From positions 12,918,612-12,982,611 of the forward strand of contig NC_058162.1 of assembly GCF_020080835.1 (NCBI RefSeq): 64,000 nt of DNA, read 5' to 3'. Numbering within the stretch: position 1 is the first letter of the stretch; every line of letters starts with the position of its first letter. The translations under genes were made by a program, and so were the position numbers. A model generated the notes under the pieces. It searched no databases. It had not been told where the DNA came from and saw nothing but the letters and a program-made list of their open reading frames with translations. Origin of the DNA: Cotesia glomerata (taxonomy: Eukaryota; Arthropoda; Insecta; Hymenoptera; Braconidae). This document shows positions 45,285 to 58,064 of this stretch, piece by piece.

Positions 45285-48022
45285 AAAGGCACAATACGGT
45301 AACAAGCAAGTGCAGCTGTTTCAGAATTTAAATACCATAAGTGATTTTTAAATTTATGTAAAACAGCTTCCAAAACTTTTTTATCAATTGTTCTGTATTG
45401 ATAAACAACTTTTAAAAACTGCAAATCTAAATTTGGAGATAATGCTGCACGAGTCACCGCAAACCAAAAAGGCACATAGATAAACACTATAAATAAACAA
45501 ATATCTAATAGATTTTTTCTCAATTGTGTATCTAGTTCATAAATATCTCGAAACGTGTAAATTTTTAGAGTGTAAATCGCCTTAGACATCCAGCGAGCAT
45601 GATGAAAGGCTCCTGGTTTGTAAAATTTGACTTTTTCAACATCCATTGTGCCAAGGAAAATTTGACATAATTCTAAGAGCTCTTTGTAGTCATCTCGAGG
45701 TAAGATTGAGCACAAAAACTCTTGAACTTTAGCATTTGTTTCTCCAACCTTCTTTAATAATTTCTGAGGAATTTTATTTCCTGCTAAGAAATTATTATAT
45801 TTGGTTTTATCGAGAGTACTCCAATTTTCCTGGAACTTCTTAAACAATGGAACGTTTGGCCCATCAGTACCTGGTATTTTCGTAATAAAAACACAATTCA
45901 AAACTAGCTTGTAAATGTGATGTCTGCAAGGTAAGTACAAAAGTTCCGTTTATAACATTTGCTCCAAAATAATCGCCGCTCCACTTCGACTTCCCAGATT
46001 TGAGGGAGTTGTATCACAACAAACAGCTTTGATATTATCAGTTAATCCCCATTCTTGAACCACATTGAAAATTGCTTGTGCCTGTGTAATTCCTTTCCCA
46101 TCTGGTAACGCTGGTACGCTTAATATTTTTTCTATGGTATTACTTCTAACTATGATTGGTACTCGATCGACCTTTTTGCAAGAAAAACCATCAGGTATCA
46201 ACTTTCCATCCCAATGCACTACCGCCGGACCAACTTCAATCTCGCCAAATTCTCGTCTTATTCGTTCAGCAGCTTCTTTTCTAAATTTCGATCGGTATTC
46301 ATTGAATGACGTTTTGTTCAAAATTAAAGCACTAGTATTAACTCCTAGGGCTTCTGATATAACTGATATTAGTCGAACAGAATTTCTATAAGAAATATTG
46401 CAACTATCTAAGGCAGCCACAACGTCTTCAGTAAAAATATTAATAGTTCCTCTCTCATTTTTAGCTTCATAATTTCGTCCTTGAACTTCAAACATTGACA
46501 GCGTGCTTTGGTGCGAAGTAGTTGTAGTTGACTTAGCACTTAAAGCTTGCTCACCACTCAAAGGCGGCTCGCTAGTACTTTTAGAGCTTGATGGTAAAGT
46601 CACATCTAAAGAGTTAATAAGAAAATTATCATTCCAAGTTTATCAAATCATACAATATTTCTTACTTTAAACAAATACTTTTATTAACTACCTGAATTTG
46701 AACGATATTCATCATCGGTTATCAAATTAACATTATTATCGTTTCCGGATATATTTTCATCTGACGTTTGAGTCGTATTGGTATGATCTTGCTCGAATAT
46801 CGGTTTTTCTGAAATTAATAAAGTATTTTAATATCCAATATTTAAACTACATCTGAATTAGTATGCTCGTTGAATACTCTTACTTACCTAATAACTGACG
46901 AGTATTACCAATTTCTTTGCACACGCGTAAATGATATTTTCTATCTGTTTTTTGGTCAAATAAAAAGTTTAACGCTTCACTATCAGCTATATATTGAACG
47001 TTTCCGTGTGCGATGTCAAATAATGTTTCAAGAAACTCAGAAAACTCGCGTTCTACTGTTGGATTTGGATTTTTTTGTAAGTTTCTATACTTATCATACA
47101 GTTTTTCGACTTTTTTTACACATCTTGAAACAATTTGTATTTTAATTCCAGCTCTAGACCAAAATTTAGTAACTTCTCCAATAACAAATTGATAACTTGC
47201 TGTAAGTGTTTTTTTTGCTTCTCTTGTTTGATAAAATAACAATTGTAGTACTTGTTTGTTAGTTGATAATTTATTGCCGCTGATTGTTTCGGTTGGTTCT
47301 CTCAAAAGAAACATTGGATTTCTCAAGCTCACAGAAGTATTCATTTTTTTTTTTGAAAAATTATATTAAACAGTATTTTTGCTGAATGAGTTAACACTAA
47401 TAAAGTTTATCAAACAAACATTTCACCGAGAGGTTATAGACTCAAAGGATATGAAGTTCTCTCACGTTACTCACAGATGGCGTTAGATTATAAAACGAAT
47501 AAATTTAAAACGTGATTGCTTTTAGTTTTTTCGTTTAATTGCCTTAAATTCACAAACTTTAAAAAAGAAAATTATTTAAACACTTAAATTTATGTAGAAT
47601 CACGTTTATATACGGCCTATTAGAGTTACTTTATAATTATATTGCAAACAAAAAGCGATAGTAAATAAAAAAACAGGAACATGATGAATTTAACTATGAA
47701 TACAACTTTATCGTTGAATAACTTTTAAACCGTAAATTTTATCGCAAAAAGCATTCAGATCTTTTTTGAAGAGCGTTAAATTTCCTACAAAAAACAGCTG
47801 TCAAAGTATTTTTAGCTACATTTGTTTCGGTGGAAAAAAATTAACTGCAAAAAGTGCAAAAATCCCATGTTATTTAAATGGGAAATGTATTATGATTCAG
47901 GAATGGGTTAATGTGAATATTAAGGGCTGGTTTGGGTCGGATATTTTTTTTTAGGTCATAACCTAAAAATTTGAGGGGCGTTCGCAGAACAAAATCCAAT
48001 TTGGGAAATAACGGACACCCTA
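45285..48022 (-). mobile_element. Transposon D1, copy of an intron-containing transposase family (3' truncated)
   Basis: It is related to the long-TIR element at 51906-57573. The right end (GGACACCCTA at 48022) and GTTATTTAAATGGGAAA at about 47866 match that element's terminal region. The left part stops inside the transposase coding region near 45290, at the junction with the 71-bp repeat. The transposase here is the better preserved of the two copies. Confidence 0.7.
45286..47344 (-). pseudogene. Transposase-like protein, three exons (nonsense, C-terminal truncated)
   Basis: Exons on the minus strand are 47344-46888, 46808-46692 and 46605 leftward. Introns are GT-AG and the phases join cleanly (LLG|E..., SNS|D...). 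The N-terminal ~150 residues hold an unnamed helical domain (FDIAHGN is also in the other copy, as LFDIAPQN). The RNase-H-like part has VVHWDGKLIPD, VDRVPIIV, CCDTTPSNLG, LPCRHHIYKLVL and HHARWMSKAIYTLK. The spacing of D, D..N, C/H and RW resembles a divergent hAT-like transposase, but I cannot name the superfamily. One TAA (45950-45952) lies just before the CRHH motif. The C-terminal ~100 residues are lost at the 71-bp repeat. Confidence 0.65.
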
Positions 48023-48436
48023 ATCAATAGTCATTAACAAATTTTCAGTTGATTATTTTATTTCAGACGAGTAGGATCGTCGCTTTTATTCCCAAAAATA
48101 GTATTATCTAAAATAATTAATAAATTGAATTTTTTACGTAGAAGTTGAAACGAATCATAGTTTTTGTGATAATTATAAATATTTGATAGATAGATAATAA
48201 TTTTATTGGATTCTGGAGCCTAGGCTCCCTCAGAACTATCATCAAATATACATTTATAATTAGTATGATGTACAGAGTGTTAGATACATAAAAATAAAAT
48301 CAAAATAAATATAGTAATTAACAGTAATAACATGTTAATCATGTTTATAAATAATACTTGTGTTATACAAAGCTCAACAATCTTCAATAGCAGTAATAAA
48401 CGTTGATAATTATAATTTAACAAATAATAATAAAAA
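48023..48436. other. AT-rich spacer
   Basis: No feature is recognised. Confidence 0.4.
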
Positions 48437-50033
48437 ATGCCGTTAAAATTCTCTAAATCAGAACGTGGTGGGTTAATATTAATACACAAAGGTTATTTGC
48501 TCACGAAGAAAAGTGTCAATAAGAATGATGTCACTAGGAGTCGTATTAAATATAAGAAGCAAGCTTTCCTAGCCTTAATTCTATCCATGTCATGTATAAT
48601 CAAAAGTTATTACCACTAGTATATATTATGGCTCTAAATAAATCTGAAAAAATATATAGTTCTATGTTAAAAGTTATCAAGGATGCTCAACCGAATTTGA
48701 ATCCGAAAAGAATTATAGTAGATTATAAACGTGCATTTATTGTCACTTTCTCAAATTTATTTCCACGATATTTAATAACGGGCTGTTTGTTTCATTTCAC
48801 ACAATGTGTTTATCGACATGTACAGCAATGTGGTTTGCAAGTTAATTATAACACAAATTTAAAATATCAGCAAAATATAAAAATGATTATGGCACTTGCG
48901 TACGTTCCTGTGGAAGATGTAGTACCGGCTTACGAGAAGCTGTTGGCATCGCCGTTTTTTGATGAGCATGTTGATGAATTGAATGAATTCATAGCATACT
49001 TTGATCGTACTTGGATCGGAGAACGAAAACGTAGTGGTAGTAGCAGGAAAAAGCCGTTATTTGAATTAGAACTATGGAACTGCTATCAAACGATTGTCCA
49101 TGGGTATTAAGAAGTAATAATGTTGTCGAAGGATGGCATAGCTCATTAAATAAAAGATTTGGAACATTTCATGCTGTTTTTAGTGATTTCATGGATGTAA
49201 TTAAGGATATTCAGGTTTTAACAGAGACAAATATATGAAAAATTGATACTGGTGTAAATGTATGTAATAAACGGAGAAAAGAATATATTGATAAAGATGA
49301 ACGAATCAAATATGTTATCGAACACTATGATAAAAACGATAAATTAAAATTTCTGAAGTCGGTAGTGAATAATTACTTAAAGAGCGGAAAAGCGGGGATC
49401 AGGTTTAGGTCTGGATATCTCAATTAAAACGCGTAAATTATTATCAAAAATAACACTAGGAATTTATTTACATTAAATACACTCAATATTTAATATGTTT
49501 AATAGCGGATTGTTAAGATAAAAGCGGATTTATAAATTACAGCGTGGTTTGCAAAAGCGAAGCCGGTTGATACGTGGTTGAACACTTTGCCGGCACTGAA
49601 AAAGCGGTGAAATAAATGCACAAATAACATAACTTATCTGAAACAAACTAAAGCGAATTATTAGCGGTTAATTTAAACAAATTAAATTATTAAATAAGCG
49701 AAATGCGGTTTATTAACGAAAAGCGAAAGTAAAGAAATACTAATGGCGACTTGATGCAGCGAAAACGTAGAAGCGAAAGATAATAACAATAGTTCGTCTT
49801 CTTCCTCGTTGAGTTGGGGAAGAAGGCTATTGCGCATGTCTAGTGGGAGCGATCAGCCAATAAAGCGGTCGATTCATGGCGTGATCGAGAGGCTGATTTT
49901 CCATTGGTGGTTCGATTTTTGCGGGAACTAGCGGTGGACAGGTGCGTCTCTTGAATTTGGGAGTCTCCCAGGAGCGAGTTAATCGCTACTGGGCCTTGCT
50001 CACCGAACAGGTAGCCACAGTGCTAAATTTTAA
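48437..50033 (+). pseudogene. FLYWCH/MULE-type transposase remnant, split by a solo LTR
   Basis: The start reads FSKSERGGLILIHKGYLLTK, a FLYWCH-like finger lacking its later Cys/His. After a deletion the MULE domain follows (48604-49100): LLPLVYIMALNKSEKIY, IIVDYKRAFI, GCLFHFTQCVYRHVQQ and IAYFDRTWIG. A frameshift near 49100 then gives SNNVVEGWHSSLNKRFG. The coding continues to the target site GGTAG (49361-49365), is interrupted by an LTR (49366-50009) and resumes for a few codons to a stop near 50033. Domain order and motifs match MULE-family or FLYWCH-MULE proteins; it is not functional. Confidence 0.75.
49366..50009 (-). repeat. Solo LTR of the BEL-B/C family with GGTAG duplication
   Basis: It is 644 bp, from TGAATAATTAC to CTCACCGAACA, with GGTAG at 49361-49365 and 50010-50014. 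It is very close to 43398-44060 and 60481-61122. It sits inside the MULE-like pseudogene and is therefore younger. Confidence 0.92.
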
Positions 50034-50235
50034 GTAGATATTAATAATCGTTATAATGTAATATTAATGAATAATGGATATTTATATTAAATTTATGTTA
50101 ATTTTGTGTCATATAAAAAAAATAATATCATTATATTCATATGTTTTTAGTTTATCGAATAAATTTTGAAATTATGTAAATAATTTTATTGTGTATATTT
50201 TTATTAATCGGATCGAATAAACACACACAACAACT

Positions 50236-50402
50236 ATGATTATCCGCAGATCAATTGTCGTGTATTTAAATTGTCATCGGATCAATTGTCGTGCGGATGA
50301 ATTATCGTTAGACGTATTGTCCTCGGATCAATCGTCGTGCGGATCAATTGTCGCGCAGTTCAATTGTCGGGCGGTTCAATTGTCTGCGGATCAATTGGTC
50401 TG
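50236..50402 (+). repeat. Minisatellite of about 16 bp (GGATCAATTGTCG), right array
   Basis: About nine units of GGATCAATTGTCGTGC-like text, the reverse complement of the array at 42205-42345. It is preceded at 50213 by TCGAATAAACACACACAACA, as found at 45257. Confidence 0.8.
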
Positions 50403-51214
50403 GAACCTTAAAAAGTTGCGCCAAGTCCACATTCATAAGACTCATATCATTAACATTTGCCCTTTGCAAAAAAAAATTAAGACTCATTTCAATTAGTTTC
50501 ATTCTTTACAAAAAGATAAGAAATACAAAAAAATACCCTGATAGCCACACTTTCTCTTCAAGACTTGGAATATCCGTGATTATTAAGGCCAAGACTTTCG
50601 CAGTTGATTAAATGAGCATTAATATGTTTAACCTGAAATTTGAATGAATAAAAAACGCCAACTTCCTGGCCCTAGTGATCATAGTAAAATTAACGGAAAG
50701 TTTACAAGGCTTGCTGTTCCGAGTATTGTCGGTAACATGCTGTAAAGTTTTACAGTAAGGGACAAAAAGCTAGTGCCGTTTTTAGAGGAAAAGAAATCCG
50801 AAAAGTTTGCTCTACAATAAGTTGCTGTAAAGATACCGGTATATTTCTATGAAAAATTATGGCTAATTTTGCTTTAAGTTTTTTCGGGTAAACCCATGAC
50901 TGTAACTTATATGAAAATTGCTATTTTTACTTTTGATTTTAAATAAATATTTGTTAACAGTTAACAGATATTCATTAATCGTTAATGAATATTTATTAAC
51001 AGTTAATAAATTGTACTTAATAAATTACTTATCAATAACTGTTAACAAATATTTATTAACATTTAATAAATCGTATTAAATAAATAATTTATTAATTGTA
51101 AATAAATATTTATTAAATCCTATGATGCTAAAAAATCATTTATTAACAGTTAATAAAGCTTATTAAATATAAATGAATTCTTCTATCAGTGTAACACTAT
51201 ACGGAAATCATATA
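50403..51214. other. AT-rich sequence with TTAACAGTTAATAAAT repeats
   Basis: No gene. From 50950 to 51170 a word like ATTTATTAACAGTTAATAAA recurs about seven times in both orientations, giving a low-complexity palindromic stretch. Confidence 0.5.
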
Positions 51215-51436
51215 TAAGGTGAAAGACCCAGTTATTGACACTGGCCAAGTTGTTTGACACTTGCAATTTTATTCTAATTGAAAAAATAAAATATTCTCAA
51301 AACACCAATTATCTTAAAATTTATAATTCAAAAATTATATTTATTAATTTATCATAATTAATTTGTTTTTTTCAGTTAAAATAAAATTGCAAGTGTCAAT
51401 AACTAGGCCAGTGCCAATAACTGAATCTTTTACCTT
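51215..51436. mobile_element. Fold-back MITE with about 70-bp arms
   Basis: TAAGGTGAAAGACCCAGTTA at the left is mirrored by TAACTGAATCTTTTACCTTA at the right. The arms share CACTGGCC and GACACTTGCAATTTTAT. No coding. Confidence 0.7.
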
Positions 51437-51816
51437 AGTCATATATAATTTTTATTACTCCAGTGGGTATTTTGTAACTACTATAAAACATTCTTTCTGT
51501 TTATCTAAGAGTCTGTTATTCCAATGATTAATGATCTTTCAATCCATAGTATTTTGCGGATGAAATAATAGGACCTGTATTAACTTATGAAAAAATTAAA
51601 TTTCACAAAAATTCATAGTTTCGTCAAGTTTAAAAATTGTAACCCAGGCCCTCCAGCAATATATAGTTTCATATACTAAACAAATAATTCCATCAAAATT
51701 TGAGCTTTTAATTCTGATTCTACTGCTATTATTTCCGTAATTTTGAAGTAATGATAAATTTTAAAGCAACGGAAAACTTAAAAAATTTCTTAGGATCATT
51801 TTTGCGATTTTATGTA

Positions 51817-51819
<3 letters not shown>

Positions 51820-51905
<86 letters not shown>
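51820..51905. repeat. (TA)n microsatellite
   Basis: About 43 TA repeats against the left end of transposon D2. The right side of D2 is also TA repeats (57574-57583). Confidence 0.95.
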
Positions 51906-51908
<3 letters not shown>

Positions 51909-54900
51909 GGTGTGCCAAAAAAATCGGATATTTTTTTTTTCACTTTCCGCTCAAAATATCGTAGAAGATGTCGAAACGAAAGGCCTGCCCAAGAGAGTTC
52001 TTAATTTTAATTTTGAGAGGTCCTCCATCGATTCTGAAGTTTTTCCCATTTAAATAACACAGGAAAATTTTTTTTTTTTCATTTTTACTGCCGCAACGTC
52101 TGAAGATTCCATTTTTTCATAAAATAAACTATTAGACCTCATTTGAGATTAAATTTTGAACAAAAAATTTCATTGGGTCATATTGCTACCATTGAAGCCT
52201 GACTTTTTATAAAGCTTTACAGTATCAATTTTCCCCAAATTTCGTGTTTTTCGTAATTTTTAGCTAAACTATCCAATATAGAACAAAAAGTCGAATCACA
52301 ATTTTGTAGTTCAATTGATGCACTACAAAAAACATTCCGATAAATTTTTTGTATCATCAATATTTTTAAAGTTACAGACCAAAAAAATCCTAGTTTTCTA
52401 ATTTTTAGCTTTGTTCAAGTGAACCATCGATAAAAATATTTGGTTCTTATTTTTTAGTACATCAAATTTGCTACAAAATTGTATAAGAAAGATTCGTTGT
52501 CTCCGCAATAGCTCAGAGTAACAAGCCTGATAAGTCATATTTCCATAATTTTTCAACTATATTTTCCAAATTATTGACGATAAATGACAAATTTCAATTA
52601 AAAATTTAAAGTATATTTAATTCTCTAAAAAGTGAGCTTAGATTAATTTTTTACATTATAACTTGCTTAATAAGTCAACAAATATTATTGTTATTTATTT
52701 CGTTTTTGGTCTATTGAGGTTATTTAACCAATTCTCAAGACAACCCTGATTAAGTAAACATATTGAAAATGATTTGACACATTTCACTCCTACAAGATAT
52801 ATTATTAAAAATAAGAAAATTGAATGATCAACAAGTGTTTAATATAATAAAAAATCTAATCCTTTCTGATGCTTTTTGTTTCTTTTTTCGCATAAGAGAG
52901 TATTACCGACAAATTATGTTTTTTTTTTAAATACCTCAACGTTTTCATGATAGTATTTTTATTTTTATTGTGCGTTTTTATTGTATTTTAAGTTATTTTT
53001 TTTTTCGTATCTATTTATTTATTTATTACCATTGTTGCAAAGAAACATAATTGTTCAACAAATTACTTTAGTCACATAGTAATCAGGAATAAAACCTTCC
53101 ATATCTAACCTTTCACAATTTTACATTGTAAAACTTATTACATTTTTACTAATCTTTATGACATATTAAATTATAAAAAAAATTTTGTATTCCATATTTA
53201 CGTGTTCATATTAATATTAACTTTTGTATGGAACTTTTCACTTTCTGTTAAAAAGAGTTATCATTACTGGCTGAAGTTTAAAGTCAAATTCAAATTTTCT
53301 ACTGAATTCTCAACTAATGCCCTCTGAGTATTTATTGACTTTTTGCGTAATCGATCAATTATCCGCATGAAATCGGCCGTTAGAGGACTCTATTGTCTTT
53401 CATTATAATTGGTCCTTAATTGAGGTTGGTTTTTTAATGAATCATTATCGTATCAACAATTAGACCAGTTTATTTATGATCAATGTTTTGTAAAATAAGT
53501 AATAATTACATTAACTTGGTTGGGTTCGAGTCAAAAACTTTAAGCGATTTGAAATTACCCACGAATCGTGATGTTTTATGTTTATTTTTCTATAAACATC
53601 GAACAAATAAACTATTCATTCGCGAAAGTGCTAGATTTGTTCTGTGTGAGGTTATCAAAGTGTGGAATAAGTTCACATTACCAGGAAACAATTCACATCG
53701 TTTAATTGGAAAAATTGAAAAACTACATAAAAACTGGCAAAAAAACTCAAGTACATAAAGCTCGCAAAAAATCTCCTGCACAACAATTGGCCGAAAAAAC
53801 TTTCATCAATTCTCTCGACAAACTGTTCGATATTGCACCGCAGAATGTTTTGACAACATTAAGCTCACCACAAAAAAAGTTTTGATTGCTAGTCGGGAAA
53901 TTTGCAAACGTAGTCAATTGATAAAAATTTCAGCCAATATTGAAGATGTACAAAATACATCGACCTTTTGTGTGGAAGACAATTCAAATTTTATTTCGAT
54001 GGAAAGTGCTGGGACAAATGTAAATACTAATGAAGTTGATGAAGCAGGTAAAATCGAATGGTTACTCGTTGCTTTTATTTTTAATAATCCATTTTAAAGA
54101 ATTCTTCTCACAGCAATAACTTTACAATTAATTTTTAATTTATTATTCTGTGAATGATTTTTACACAGTAAAAAAATTTTCGTCTAATTTAACACAAATA
54201 TTTGTTTTACTGACTGTTTTTATACAAACTAATATTAATTCAACATTCTAGTGTGTTAAATCAACACATGAGAATGTGAAATTCTACACTCTAGAGTGTA
54301 ATATTCTACACAAAAATTTTTATACTTTACGCAATGACAAAAAATTTTTTACTGAGTAAATGTACTGTGAATAGTCTATACTAACGTCATAATTTTTATA
54401 TTATTCACTTACTTGATAGGTAATTCGCTCACACTTTACTAAAGCTTTATAAAATACTGTACATTACTGAAAATATACGAGAAATTACAGTAGAAACCAA
54501 ATATGTGAGTTTTCGGCTATTTAAGATAAAAGTAATATTCTATCTTCATTTACAGGAGACGATAAAGTTGTTAAAATTTTTAAATGAGTGTGAGTTTAAT
54601 GTTTATGAAGTTCTCGCAATTCAAAAGATCTTTTTTATGAGCTAATAACATTCAATTTTTTTCTTTTTTTTTTTAATGATTATTTTTCTATAATTTCTAT
54701 TTATAGTCTCTTTGTTACCTCTTTCATAACATTCTACCACTTCTACTATATCAATTCAATCAAATCATTCTACTACATCTGATTTTTTCGATGAGCTACC
54801 TGTTGAACCAAAACTAAAAAAATTAAAACTTATGACACCAGAAGTAGTTTCGGCAATGGATAGAGCGAATGTGAGTAGTAGACAAGCCACGCATCTTTTT

Positions 54901-57573
54901 TGCGCATTTGCATCAGCTTTAGGAATCAATTTAAATGATGTTTCTGTAAGCCACCGTACGATCCATCGAAATCGGATCGAGATAAGAAAAAAGATTGCTG
55001 AAGATTTGAAAACTGATCTACGAGTTGCTCAATGCGTTGTCATCCACTGGGATGGAAAGTTGCTGCCTGATATTACTGGCCGGGATAAAGTCGAAAGACT
55101 TCCAATAATCTTATCGGGTGTCAATACTCAGCAATTATTGGGAGTATCAAATCTTGACCGTGGGACTGGTTTAAACCATGCAATCGCCATCAAGGAAACC
55201 ATAAATGAGTGGAATACTTCAGATCGGATTAAAGCTATGTGCTTTGACACATGTGCGACAAATACAGGTTAATGAATTAGTGAACAACATTCACCTGTTC
55301 CCGAAAAAATATGTGGATCATTTCACCAAGCGATGTCATTATTTATAAAGAGTTTTTAGAATTGGTGTTGATATTTTTAGACGGTTCTCCGAAAAATGGA
55401 ATAAGCATTAAAGCTCCAGGGACCAACCACCATGCTAGATAAATGTCAAATCTCTGTACGCTTTGAAACTGTCTATGTTTCGAAAACAGTTTCAAATGAA
55501 TTCCACTGAGGTAAATGGACTAAGATATGTCTGCTTATTCCTCGTCGAATTTTATGTCATTTCATGGTTTTAAGCACCTTCTGCGATAAAGTCACCTAAT
55601 TGAGATTTGAATATGGTTAAAAATTTATATCAATACCGTTCTGTTCATAAAAAAATTGCTGACGCAGCAAGCTCGACATTATTAAGATATTTATGGTACT
55701 TATCCGAAGAGTTAGTTGGTTTAGCGTTATTTGATAACCGTGTACTCTTACAAATTAAAAGGCAAACCGTAGCTGCAATGAAAGTGCGAAACAGTAATGC
55801 TGCGAACTCGAAAAAGTTTATTGCCAAAGATATAAGCTTGTTATTATCGAAAAACCTCTGTGATTTTGCTAGCAAGCAATCATTGCTTTTATTTCAACAG
55901 TATGAATTACCGCATCAATTCATGGACAAGGATCCAGATCTCTGAGCATTTTATCAAAATTATTTACACTGTAAATCAGTGTTGTCTGACTTACAAGTGA
56001 TTATTGATCTCGCTGAACGAGGCCTAGCATTAATTCAGGAGAACAACAACTGTTTGACCAGGAGTAAAGAACAAAGGCAATATTTATTGCAAGTTGTTGA
56101 AGAGCATATGAAAAAATTTCTTAACGTTACTAAGAGTTACTACATTACTGAGTTACAAACCAAATACGTTTAAATGTCTGGAAATATAATAGATATTGTT
56201 TTGATATAGAAAACTTGTACTTTATGCCGGCATTATCCGATTTATTAGTGTGAATCTAAATATAGTTTTATAAATAACAATTATTTACTTGTAGTAAATA
56301 ACTTTAATAAGGGCTCAATTTTTCAAAAATACCTTTTCTTATTCTTATGCATTCTGTTGAAACTAGTTGCTCCTCGAATTTGTTTTTTATACTGTGTATT
56401 TAATCCTTAACCATTTATCCGAAAATTCAGTTGATCCTGCAGACTATCCCTAAAACTTTCTGCTGTAAATTATGATTAAAAGCCTTCAAAAATTTTATTA
56501 TTGGAACATTAAAACGCTTTTCTAACTTAATATAGAATTTAGCATGTTTTTCAGTTCGAAAAATAGAAGATCGTTTGAAACAAAAAAGGATTACAAAGTA
56601 CTAGAAAGAATTTGATGTTTGATTATATCGAATACTTGTTAATCATTCAATTTTCTTATTTTTAATAATATATCTTGTGGGAATAGAATGTGTCAAATCA
56701 TTTTCAATATGTTTACTTAATCACGGTTGTCTTGAGGGTTGGTTAAATAACCTCAATAGAACAAAAATGAAATAAATAACAATAATATTTGTTGACTTAT
56801 TAAGCAAGTTATAATGTAAGAAATTAATCCGAGCTATCTTTTTAGAGAATTAAATATACTTTGAATATTTAATTGAAATTTGTTATTTATCGTCAATAAT
56901 TTAGAAAATATAGATGAAAAATTATGAAAATATGATTTATCAGGCTTGTTACTCTGATCTATTGCGGAGACAACGAATCTTTTTTATACAATTTTGTAGC
57001 AAATTTGATGTACTAAAAAATAAGAACCAAGTTTTTTGTATTTTTATCGATGGTTCACTTGAACAAAGCTAAACATTAGAAAACTAGGATTTTCTTGGTC
57101 TGTAACTTTGAAAATATTGATGATACAAAAAATTTATCCAAATATTTTTTGTAGTGCGTCAAATGAACTACAAAATTGTGATTCGACTTTTTGTTCTATT
57201 TTGGATAGTTTAGCTAAAAATTACGAAAAACACGAAATTTGGGGAAAATTGATACTGTAAAGCTTTATAAAAAGTCAGGCTTCGATGGTAGCAATATGAC
57301 CCAATAAAATTTTTTGTTCAAAATTTAATCTCAAATGAGGTCTAATAGTTTATTTTATGAAAAAATGAAATCTTCAGACGTTGCGGCAGTAAAAATGAAA
57401 AAAAAAAAAATTTTCCCGTGTTATTTAAATGGGAAAAACTTCAGAATCGATGGAGGACCTCTTAAAATTAAAATTAAGAACTCTTTTGGGCAGGCCTTTT
57501 GTTTCGACATCTTCTACGATATTTTGAGCGGAAAGTGAAAAAAAAAAATATCCGATTTTTTCGGCACCCCCTA
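51906..57573 (+). mobile_element. Transposon D2 with terminal inverted repeats of nearly 1 kb
   Basis: TAGGGTGTGCCAAAA opens the element at 51906 and GGCACCCCCTA closes it at 57573. The inverted repeats extend from 51906 to about 52890 and from about 56585 to 57573, with matching blocks such as TCGTAGAAGATGTCGAAACG, ACGTCTGAAGATTCCATTTT and TATTGTTATTTATTTC. The flanks are TA repeats, so the duplication length (TA, or ATATATAT as for hAT) cannot be told. It carries a broken transposase of the same family as 45286-47344. Confidence 0.85.
53483..56173 (+). pseudogene. Transposase-like protein of D2 (spliced, several breaks)
   Basis: Exon 1 starts MFCKISNNYINLVGFESKTL and holds LPTNRDVLCLFFYKHRTN and LFDIAPQN; two opposite frameshifts lie near 53745 and 53875. 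It ends at a donor (54048, GTAAAA). The next exon begins after TTTATAG at 54707, with TAA at 54728 soon after, then VVIHWDGKLLPD, RLPIILSG and CFDTCATNTG, ending in a stop at 55270. The CRHH region is deleted, and HHARW has become HHAR-stop near 55440. A C-terminal part follows (55607-55945: YQYRSVHKKIADA, LRYLWYLSEE, ISLLLSKNLCDFASK) and a last piece at 55979-56173. The family is the same as D1 and unnamed. Confidence 0.65.
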
Positions 57574-57583
57574 ATATATATAT

Positions 57584-57939
57584 TAGGGTGTGCCAAAATG
57601 TAAGTTCTGTGGAGAACCTTTTAAAATTGGAATTTTAAGTTCCACTTTTAACAGCAGCTGTGTTTGGGCATTTCCTGAAATATTTCAAGTTGAGAGAATT
57701 CATTCGATTATTTATAGGATTGTTAACAGCAGATTTAATTAGGCATTTCCGGCCAAATTTTGAATTTTCACCGAAAATACCTAAACTAAGCTTCTGTTAA
57801 AAAATTTTATGAAAATCAAATACATTTTCTCACACCAAAATATTTCAGAAAATGCCCAAACGCAGCCCTTGTTAAAAGCGGAACTAAAAATTCCAATTTT
57901 AAAAGGTTCTCCACGGGAGTTACATTTTGGCACACCCTA
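57584..57939. mobile_element. 356-bp MITE sharing the TAGGGTGTGCCAAAA end of D2
   Basis: The arms of roughly 110 bp begin TAGGGTGTGCCAAAATGTAA and end TTTTGGCACACCCTA, with CTTTTAAAATTGGAATTTT in both. It lies ten TA-repeat bases from D2 and has the same first 15 bases, so D2-type transposase may have moved it. Confidence 0.8.
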
Positions 57940-58064
57940 ATATATATGTTAATGATTTATAAATTTAATAAAAAATTTTGTTCATTACGAATCGATCATG
58001 TATACAATTTTTATTACTTGTAGTTATTACAAACTCTACTCTTTAAGTAAGTCTAGTAGGTACT

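Noticed and set aside
51751..52053. 100-codon frame rich in Ile-Tyr
   Set aside because: It is a translation of the TA microsatellite and the D2 terminal repeat.
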